Below, piece by piece: positions 1 to 4,921 of a DNA stretch of 8,303 nt. The notes under the pieces were generated by a model that was not told the origin of the DNA, did not search any database, and saw only the letters and a list, made by a program, of their open reading frames with translations. How positions within the stretch are numbered: the first letter of the stretch is position 1; the number at the start of each line of letters is the position of its first letter. Made by a program: the position numbers and the translations under genes. This stretch comes from an uncultured Eubacteriales bacterium (GTDB lineage: Bacteria; Bacillota; Clostridia; Oscillospirales; Oscillospiraceae), in the NCBI GenBank assembly GCA_900547315.1, contig URGI01000078.1, positions 1-8,303 of the forward strand, read 5' to 3'.

Positions 1-31
1 TGTCATTCACTACCGCGCCGCCGCTGCGCTA

Positions 32-86
32 CCCCTCAAGCTCCCCCGCTGCTCTCTTATCCGCGCCCTGCTGCACATGTTCTTTG
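32..86. repeat. Dispersed 55-bp repeat, left copy
   Basis: These 55 bases match the reverse complement of 8206-8260 with 4 mismatches by my hand alignment. Identity is perfect over the first 22 bases and again over the last 22 or so. The block lies just beyond the terminator-like hairpin of the phosphoribosyltransferase gene and contains no plausible coding sequence. Two inverted copies about 8 kb apart in gene-free DNA fit a dispersed intergenic repeat family. Positions 1-31 may be more of the same element, but I cannot align them to anything else here. Confidence 0.75.
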
Positions 87-93
87 ACAGACT

Positions 94-127
94 GAACACC
101 CCCTGCGGGGAACCGCAGGGGGTGTTC
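94..127 (-). terminator. Probable terminator of the phosphoribosyltransferase gene
   Basis: There is a perfect 15-bp inverted repeat (94-108 with 113-127) around a 4-base loop. It begins 17 bases past the stop codon of the minus-strand phosphoribosyltransferase gene. The stem is strong enough for an intrinsic terminator, but the minus-strand sequence that follows has only scattered T residues and no real T-tract. Termination may therefore be inefficient or factor-assisted. The hairpin could instead protect the 3' end of the mRNA. Confidence 0.6.
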
Positions 128-144
128 ACATCGCTATATTCAGC

Positions 145-699
145 TTACTCCTTGACGGTGCCGTCGGGATTGAACAGCGGCAGCGGGGCAAGGCAGATGA
201 TATCGTGTCTGGCCTGCGCGTCGCCCTCGGCGAGCACAGCCATGCGGCCCGCGATGATGCCGCCCGCACGGGTGACAAGCTCCTCCATTGCGTGCAGCGA
301 CTCGCCCGTGGAAATAACGTCGTCAACGATGAGCATGCGCTTGCCGCGGATAAGCTCCGCGTCCGCAGTGTCGATGACGAGCTTCTGGATGCTCATGGTG
401 GTGATGGACTTGACCTCCACCTCGAACACGCCGGACATATACGCCTTCGCGCCCTTGCGCGCAAGGAAGTACTTCTCCGCGCCGCTCTGCCGCGCCATTT
501 CGTACAGCAGGGGGATTGCCTTCGCCTCGGGGGCGATGATGTAGTCATATTCCGGAGCGCGCTTGAGCAGCTCCGCCGCACAGTGGACAGTCAGCTCGAC
601 GTCGCCGAACATAACAAATGCGCCGATGTAGAGGTCGTCAGTGACCTTGCAGAGCGGCAGCTCACGTTTTAAGCCGGCAATGTCCATCTCGTAAGTCAT
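145..699 (-). CDS. Apt-like phosphoribosyltransferase
   Basis: This encodes a 184-residue type I phosphoribosyltransferase, probably acting on a purine base (base plus PRPP gives nucleotide plus pyrophosphate) in the cytoplasm. The PRPP loop, MLIVDDVISTGESL at residues 122-135, carries the acidic pair D126-D127 and the TGES phosphate-binding turn. An Apt-type PEAKAIPLL segment at residues 57-65 precedes an ARKGAK loop at 80-85. The length fits Apt-family proteins. I chose ATG 699 because a perfect AGGAGG lies at 709-714; upstream in-frame starts reach into the promoter. The gene is monocistronic or nearly so, 111 bases after the Nudix gene and with its own promoter. Family membership is clear. 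Substrate is not: the sequence resembles an Apt paralogue I associate with Clostridia rather than housekeeping Apt, so xanthine, hypoxanthine or a regulatory role remain possible. Confidence 0.85.
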   Translation of the reverse strand: MTYEMDIAGLKRELPLCKVTDDLYIGAFVMFGDVELTVHCAAELLKRAPEYDYIIAPEAKAIPLLYEMARQSGAEKYFLARKGAKAYMSGVFEVEVKSITTMSIQKLVIDTADAELIRGKRMLIVDDVISTGESLHAMEELVTRAGGIIAGRMAVLAEGDAQARHDIICLAPLPLFNPDGTVKE

Positions 700-740
700 T
701 TTTATATTCCTCCTGAAAGAGCAAACTTTTTTACTCATAC

Positions 741-768
741 ATTTTACAGGAAATTTTGCAAAAATCAA
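741..768 (-). promoter_or_regulatory. Promoter of the phosphoribosyltransferase gene
   Basis: On the minus strand, TTGATT (763-768) and TAAAAT (741-746) are separated by 16 bases. This is a good sigma-A-type pair in an AT-rich gap, and it predicts a leader of about 35 bases. That leader is too short for a purine riboswitch. The promoter lies wholly between the Nudix stop codon and the phosphoribosyltransferase start, so the two genes can be expressed separately. Confidence 0.6.
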
Positions 769-810
769 GTGCTATTTGCGTTTTATCGGGGATCTCGCGG
801 AATTTTTCCC

Positions 811-1740
811 TCAGCCCTCCATGAGCCTCAGCAGCTCCGCCAGCTCAAAGCTGCCCGTGGGCGCCATTCTGCCCTCGCGCTGCAGCTCAAGTATCTCGTC
901 CGCCCGCGCGAGCATCGCCCCGCAGGTCTCGCCCTCCTGAAGCGTCAGCTCGTCGAGCGCGACGTCCCGCTCGAACAGCCACACGTCCTCGAACCGCCCC
1001 GTGACTCGGTGCGACGCGACGCGCCGTCCGCGCATCGGGTCGAGCCGCAGTCCCGTCTCCTCGCGCACCTCGCGCAGCGCGGCGGTCAGGCTGTCGTCTC
1101 CGGTGAGCGCCGAGCCGCCGGTACACTCCCACATGTTCGGGTAGCCCTTGTTCGGCGAACGCTTTGTGAGCAGATAGCGCCCGTCGCCGCCGCGTATCCA
1201 CGCGTACACGACGAGGTGGAACTCGCCCTCGCCCATCGGCTCCGCGCGGCGATGCAGCCGTCCGGTCGGGCAGCGGTCGGCGTCGTACACGTCCCACAGC
1301 TCGTCGCCGCCGCATTGCCGGTTCAGCCAGCTCTGCACCCGCGCGAACAGCAGCGGCTGTATCGCGGGGTAGGTCAGGCGCTCCGCCTCGGGCAGCAGCT
1401 CGAACAGCTGCCGCTCCGCGATCTCCGACTCCGGCAGCTCGCCGAGCATGTCGATCTCCGCAAAGTACAGCATCCCGTAGTCCGTCCGCCCATCCGTGGT
1501 CACGCTGTACACGCGCACGCGGCTGAGCGTGAAAAGCTCCGCGCCCGTCTCCTCGTACAGCTCGCGCCGCGCGGCGGCGTCGATATCCTCGCCCGGCTCC
1601 CTGTGCCCGCCGGGCAGCTCCCACGTGCCGCGCTCGCGGTGACGGCTGAGCACCCATTGCCCGCCGCAGCGCGCGGCGACCACCGCGTAGCGCAGCTCCG
1701 CCGCCGTGTCCGCCGCGTAAAATTGTACGTTTATATCCAT
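811..1740 (-). CDS. Tandem two-domain Nudix hydrolase
   Basis: This 309-residue protein contains two Nudix domains; most Nudix enzymes have one and are about 130-180 residues long. Domain 1 (about residues 15-135) has a complete Nudix box at 45-67, G-x5-E-x7-RELYEETGA, and resembles MutT/8-oxo-dGTP-type hydrolases. Domain 2 (about 149-260) has a DVYDADRCPTGRLHRR entry, a TKRSPNKGYPNMWECTGG segment and a box at 209-231. It resembles the YfcD/isopentenyl-diphosphate-isomerase-like branch. In box 2 the first Glu is Asp (D215), while the metal-binding REVREETG core is intact. Nudix enzymes hydrolyse nucleoside diphosphates linked to another group, using Mg2+ or Mn2+; the substrates here are unknown. 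ATG 1740 has a GGAGAG ribosome site at 1748-1753. The gene is divergent from eno. No clear terminator follows it. Confidence 0.88.
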   Translation of the reverse strand: MDINVQFYAADTAAELRYAVVAARCGGQWVLSRHRERGTWELPGGHREPGEDIDAAARRELYEETGAELFTLSRVRVYSVTTDGRTDYGMLYFAEIDMLGELPESEIAERQLFELLPEAERLTYPAIQPLLFARVQSWLNRQCGGDELWDVYDADRCPTGRLHRRAEPMGEGEFHLVVYAWIRGGDGRYLLTKRSPNKGYPNMWECTGGSALTGDDSLTAALREVREETGLRLDPMRGRRVASHRVTGRFEDVWLFERDVALDELTLQEGETCGAMLARADEILELQREGRMAPTGSFELAELLRLMEG

Positions 1741-1760
1741 GGATCAACTCTCCGATTCAA

Positions 1761-1790
1761 TATTATACCAATTGCGATATAGGTATAATA
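1761..1790. promoter_or_regulatory. Symmetric divergent -10 pair / possible operator
   Basis: A perfect 9-bp inverted repeat, TATTATACC (1761-1769) and GGTATAATA (1782-1790), has a 12-base spacer. Each arm contains a consensus TATAAT: on the minus strand at 1762-1767, suitably placed for the Nudix gene, and on the plus strand at 1784-1789, facing eno. Neither has a recognisable TTGACA at the usual spacing; each arm falls where the other's -35 would be. The site could be overlapping divergent promoters, a dimeric regulator's operator, or both. Confidence 0.45.
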
Positions 1791-1843
1791 CTAATATTCT
1801 ACGTAAAAATCAAGTCGCTCTTTATTTTTCGACGGAACTGGGG

Positions 1844-1849
1844 TATAAT
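1844..1849 (+). promoter_or_regulatory. -10 element of the eno promoter
   Basis: A perfect TATAAT lies 31 bases before the eno start codon. The matching -35 would fall near 1821-1826 (TTTATT) and is poor, so the promoter call rests on the -10 box, the AT-rich context and its position. The AAGGAGGG ribosome site at 1867-1874 sits 6 bases before ATG 1881. Confidence 0.5.
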
Positions 1850-1880
1850 CCATGTGTAAACCATATAAGGAGGGTTAAAT

Positions 1881-3170
1881 ATGAAACAGTATTTTGAAAT
1901 AGTGGACGTCATGGCGCGCGAGATCCTTGACTCCCGCGGCAATCCGACCGTCGAGGTCGAGGTCACTCTGGACGACGGCACCGTCGGCCGCGCGGCCGTG
2001 CCTTCAGGCGCGTCTACCGGCATGTACGAAGCCTGCGAGCTGCGCGACGGCGACAAGAGCCGTTACAACGGCAAGGGCGTTCTGCTCGCGGTAGAGAACG
2101 TCAACCATGAGCTGGCCGAAGCGCTGGTCGGCATGAACGTGCTGGATCAGCCCTCTATTGACAAGATGCTCATAGATATCGACGGCACCCCGAACAAGAC
2201 CCGTCTCGGCGCGAACGCCATCCTCGGCGTGTCCCTCGCCTGCGCGAAGGCAGCCGCCGCCGCAACCGGCGTCAGCCTGTATAACTACATCGGCGGCGTC
2301 AACGCCAAGACCCTGCCCGTGCCGATGATGAACGTGCTCAACGGCGGCCAGCACGCCGCCGGCTCGAACGTGGACATTCAGGAGTTCATGATAATGCCTG
2401 TCGGCGCGGAGAGCTTCCATGAGGCGCTGCGCATGTGCGCCGAGGTGTTCCACGCGCTGAAGAAGGTAGTTCCGGCGTCCGGCGTGGGCGACGAGGGCGG
2501 CTATGCGCCGAATCTCGACAGCGACGAGGACGCGCTGAAGGCGCTTGTCACGGCGATTGAGAAGGCGGGCTACAAGCCCGGCGACGACTTCCGCATCGCA
2601 ATAGACGGCGCGGTGTCCGACTGGTACAGTGAGGAGGACAAGTGCTATCATCTGCCGAAGCGCGGCATCGTGATGACCAGCGAGCAGATGGTCGATATGT
2701 GGGAGAGCTTCGTTGATAAGTACCCGATCGTCTCCATTGAGGACGGCATGGGCGAGAACGACTGGGAGGGCTGGCAGCTGATGACCCGCCGCCTCGGCCA
2801 CCGCATCCAGATCGTCGGCGACGACCTGTTCGTGACGAACGTGGAGCGCATAAAGAAGGGCATCAAGCTCGGCGCGGCGAACGCCGTGCTGATAAAGCTC
2901 AACCAGATCGGCACCCTGACCGAGACGCTTGACGCGATACAGACCGCACATCGCGCCGGCTGGACGGCTATCGTCTCCCACCGCTCCGGCGAGACGGAGG
3001 ACACGACCATCGCGGATATCTCCGTCGCCGTCAACGCGGGGCAGATCAAGACCGGCGCGCCCTCGCGCACGGATCGCGTGGCGAAGTACAATCAGCTGCT
3101 GCGCATCGAGGAGGAGCTGTTCGACTCCGCCGAATACCTCGGCAAGGACGCGTTTTTCTCGATAAAGTAA
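1881..3170 (+). CDS. eno: Enolase (phosphopyruvate hydratase)
   Basis: Enolase converts 2-phosphoglycerate to phosphoenolpyruvate in glycolysis and the reverse reaction in gluconeogenesis; it is a cytoplasmic Mg2+ enzyme. The 429-residue length is typical. All key residues can be seen: the SGAST loop near residue 42-46, H158, the general acid in GDEGG (about E205), Mg2+ ligands about D242, E287 and D314, the catalytic Lys in VLIKLNQIG (about K339), the SHRSGETED signature at 366-374 and the substrate-binding Lys in AGQIKTG (about K390). One oddity is that the active-site loop after H158 reads HAAGSNVDIQE, one residue longer than the usual HAxNNVDxQE spacing. The gene appears monocistronic, with its own promoter and terminator. 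The start is fixed by AAGGAGGG six bases upstream. Confidence 0.97.
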   Translation: MKQYFEIVDVMAREILDSRGNPTVEVEVTLDDGTVGRAAVPSGASTGMYEACELRDGDKSRYNGKGVLLAVENVNHELAEALVGMNVLDQPSIDKMLIDIDGTPNKTRLGANAILGVSLACAKAAAAATGVSLYNYIGGVNAKTLPVPMMNVLNGGQHAAGSNVDIQEFMIMPVGAESFHEALRMCAEVFHALKKVVPASGVGDEGGYAPNLDSDEDALKALVTAIEKAGYKPGDDFRIAIDGAVSDWYSEEDKCYHLPKRGIVMTSEQMVDMWESFVDKYPIVSIEDGMGENDWEGWQLMTRRLGHRIQIVGDDLFVTNVERIKKGIKLGAANAVLIKLNQIGTLTETLDAIQTAHRAGWTAIVSHRSGETEDTTIADISVAVNAGQIKTGAPSRTDRVAKYNQLLRIEEELFDSAEYLGKDAFFSIK

Positions 3171-3181
3171 ATGAGTGAACC

Positions 3182-3216
3182 CACGGGAAGCTTTACAGCT
3201 TCCCGTGTGTGTTTTT
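3182..3216 (+). terminator. Intrinsic terminator of eno
   Basis: A perfect 11-bp stem (3182-3192 with 3197-3207) with a TTAC loop is followed by a T-rich tail ending in five T (3212-3216). It starts 12 bases after the eno stop codon and separates eno from the lipoprotein gene. Confidence 0.9.
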
Positions 3217-3249
3217 GTTGGGGGCAACGCGGCCACGCCAGTCCGAAAT

Positions 3250-3293
3250 CTTTGCCGCGAAGCGGCGCCCCTCTTAGGGGAGCCGAGAGGGGC
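3250..3293. repeat. Palindromic intergenic repeat
   Basis: Two adjacent hairpins are visible: GCCGC-GAA-GCGGC, and an 8-bp stem GCCCCTCT/AGAGGGGC (3267-3274 with 3286-3293). The block CTTTGCCGC...GCCCCTCTTAGG also occurs in inverted orientation around 4671-4701, which marks it as a dispersed repeat. The surrounding gap (3217-3400) has no credible gene. Confidence 0.55.
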
Positions 3294-3410
3294 ATAGCAA
3301 CCACTACCCTACCTAAGATGCGCGCCAAGGGAGGGGGTATGCGCAGCGCCTTATTCCCACCAATATTTCATCTTACATTTAACAAATTCGTAACGCAATG
3401 CGCGGCGGTA

Positions 3411-3421
3411 TATACTATAAT
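3411..3421 (+). promoter_or_regulatory. -10 region of the lipoprotein gene promoter
   Basis: Overlapping TATACT (3411-3416) and TATAAT (3416-3421) lie about 50 bases before the lipoprotein start, in the only AT-rich part of the gap after the repeat. No convincing -35 is present; the best candidate near 3387-3392 (TTCGTA) is weak. The gene needs its own promoter because the eno terminator lies upstream. Confidence 0.45.
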
Positions 3422-3470
3422 ATCAATTTGTAAAAAAGGAATGGTTGTAGTTTTTAAGGAGCTGCATTGC

Positions 3471-4472
3471 ATGAAACTCAAAAAAATAACTGCTTTGGCG
3501 CTGATTCTGGCAGCTGTCGTTTCGCTGTGCGCCTGCGGTGCGACCGCGGCCGCGCCCGCCGCGGCAACTGAATGCACCTGCGGCGGAGACGCTTCCGTAT
3601 GTACCTGCTGCGGCAACTGCTGCGCGTCGGACTCCCAGCCCGCGCAGACCGCATCCACCCCAGCGGAGGACGCAGACTTCGACTCACGGCTCGCAGGCTC
3701 ATGGACTCTTGTGGCCGAGGAGATACACGGCGCGCTGGGCGAGATAAAGAACAGCTCCGTCCCGGACGGCAGCAATATGTACATAAGCCTTGACGGCGGC
3801 GTGAGCGGCGAGATATTCGACGCGGTCACGCGGGCGCTGAAGGTCAGCTTCGGCACGAACACCGTCTTTGAACCCCTCGGCACGATCACGTCGGACAACG
3901 GCAGGCTGGACATCACCGGCCTTCTGCCCGATAACTCCGGCATCACCATAAACAAGGCCACGTACGCCTTCTCCGACATCACGAAAGGCTCCTACAAGTC
4001 CTGCACGCACAACGCCGCCTTCGCGGAGGACACCGACAACCGCATGAAGCTCAACATCTCCTGCACAGTTGACGGCATGATCGTTCACGGCGACATCGAC
4101 GTCGCGCTCACCTTTGAGCGCATCTACCCCGTCTGGTCGTACAGCAGCGACGGCAGCAAGGGCAAGTATCTGCTCATGGACGCGCTGGAGGGCAAGTGGC
4201 AGGACAATTATGAGAATGTCTGGGACTTCGCGCTGGACGTGAAAAGCTCCGAGGCGTCCACCGTGCTGAGCTTCAGCGTCACGGACAAGGACGGCGCGGT
4301 CAAGGCCGGTGTCGATTTCCTCGCGGTTGAGAGCGACGACGGGCTGGGCGTCGACCTGACCTTCGCCTTTGATAGCTCGCGCATAAACGGGCGGCTGCAG
4401 TATTTTGACGGCAGCACCCTGACGCTCACGACCGACATGGGCGAGACTCTGACGCTCAAACGCGTGAGCTGA
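3471..4472 (+). CDS. Cys-rich lipoprotein with two GxW-type beta repeats
   Basis: I do not recognise a named family. The 333-residue product begins with a lipoprotein signal peptide: KLKK, a hydrophobic stretch, then LCAC with Cys22 as the likely lipidated residue. It should be anchored to the outer face of the membrane. Right after the anchor, residues 35-51 carry seven cysteines (C35, C37, C44, C46, C47, C50, C51), which suggests metal binding or disulfides. A Ser/Thr/Pro linker follows. Then come two beta-rich units, each opening with a Gly-x-Trp motif (LAGSW at 74-78, LEGKW at 240-244), reminiscent of lipocalin-like domains. I chose ATG 3471 because AAGGAG (3456-3461) sits 9 bases before it and the signal peptide starts there. 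The frame stays open back to 3171, but without a ribosome site or signal. Its substrate or partner is unknown. Confidence 0.85.
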   Translation: MKLKKITALALILAAVVSLCACGATAAAPAAATECTCGGDASVCTCCGNCCASDSQPAQTASTPAEDADFDSRLAGSWTLVAEEIHGALGEIKNSSVPDGSNMYISLDGGVSGEIFDAVTRALKVSFGTNTVFEPLGTITSDNGRLDITGLLPDNSGITINKATYAFSDITKGSYKSCTHNAAFAEDTDNRMKLNISCTVDGMIVHGDIDVALTFERIYPVWSYSSDGSKGKYLLMDALEGKWQDNYENVWDFALDVKSSEASTVLSFSVTDKDGAVKAGVDFLAVESDDGLGVDLTFAFDSSRINGRLQYFDGSTLTLTTDMGETLTLKRVS

Positions 4473-4492
4473 GAACAGAATAGAATGAGATG

Positions 4493-4541
4493 AGCCACCC
4501 ATGAAATCGCTCGGCTAGAGTGATTTCATGGGTGGCTTTTT
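4493..4541 (+). terminator. Intrinsic terminator of the lipoprotein gene
   Basis: A 19-bp stem with one G-T wobble (4493-4511 with 4519-4537) and a 7-base loop is followed by five T (4537-4541). It lies 20 bases past the stop codon. It would also fold on the minus strand as the last barrier to transcription from the dehydratase operon, but there is no T-tract in that direction. Confidence 0.92.
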
Positions 4542-4560
4542 GCGCAGGACGCGTGGGTGC

Positions 4561-4701
4561 GACGGAACGGCACAGAGGCCGTCCCCTACGATTATATTTA
4601 TAGTGCGTTCTTTCTTTTCTCCCCCGCTCCAGTCTCACCTCTGGCGACACCTTCGGCGCCGCCGCTTTGCTGCCCTAAGAGGGGCAGCGAAGCGGCAAAG
4701 G
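4561..4701. repeat. Composite hairpin/repeat block in the convergent gap
   Basis: Three pieces lie side by side. At 4561-4590 is an imperfect palindrome (GGAACGGC...GCCGTCCC) of a type I associate with gut clostridial intergenic repeats. At 4608-4648 is a pyrimidine-rich tract that aligns at about 75% with 8132-8172. At 4661-4676 with 4681-4696 is a hairpin of about 15 bp with one wobble, GCCGCTTTGCTGCCC/GGGCAGCGAAGCGGC, related to the repeat at 3250-3293. The hairpin is 42 bases past the last gene of the minus-strand operon. It could end that transcript, but no T-tract follows. Confidence 0.55.
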
Positions 4702-4737
4702 TTTAGAGCTGGCACGTCGCCCCGTCTCCGCGCCGCG

Positions 4738-4905
4738 TCAGATATAATGCTTGCGCGGGATGCGGTCGTAATGCCGGAGCAGGATCGGCTCCACGCAGGA
4801 GGACAGGAACTTCATGTCAAGATTAAAGAAATATATCAAAAAGGTCACGGCGAAAAATCCGCCCGCTCCGCCGAGGAGCTTCAGCGACAGCCTCTTCAGA
4901 TTCAT
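4738..4905 (-). CDS. Small single-pass membrane protein (55 aa)
   Basis: I do not recognise a named family. The product is 55 residues: a basic N-terminus (MNLKRLSLK), one hydrophobic segment at about residues 10-29 (LLGGAGGFFAVTFLIYFFNL), and a polar tail ending RHYDRIPRKHYI. The positive charge before the helix suggests an N-in, C-out single-pass protein, although the tail is also basic. Support for translation is strong: AAGGAGGAG at 4911-4919 sits 5 bases before ATG 4905. The gene starts 16 bases after the stop codon of the 526-residue dehydratase subunit, so it is almost certainly the third gene of that operon. A role as membrane tether or accessory to the dehydratase is inference from position alone. 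It is shorter than usual gene-finding cut-offs and easily missed. Confidence 0.75.
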   Translation of the reverse strand: MNLKRLSLKLLGGAGGFFAVTFLIYFFNLDMKFLSSCVEPILLRHYDRIPRKHYI

Positions 4906-4921
4906 ACTTTCTCCTCCTTTG

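Noticed and set aside
700..768. Upstream ATG extending the phosphoribosyltransferase by 23 residues
   Set aside because: The extension overlaps the TTGATT/TAAAAT promoter and has no ribosome site, while ATG 699 has a perfect AGGAGG and matches the family N-terminus.
769..1782. Long plus-strand open frame opposite the Nudix gene
   Set aside because: It is an antisense shadow in GC-rich DNA: it reads Arg/Leu/Ala/His-rich, with no domain and no ribosome site, while the minus strand has two clear Nudix boxes.
2004..3236. Long minus-strand open frame opposite enolase
   Set aside because: Enolase is certain on the plus strand; the opposite frame is low-complexity and crosses the eno terminator.
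3171..3470. In-frame extension of the lipoprotein gene starting right after the eno stop
   Set aside because: It runs through the eno terminator and a palindromic repeat, lacks a ribosome site, and would bury the lipoprotein signal peptide.
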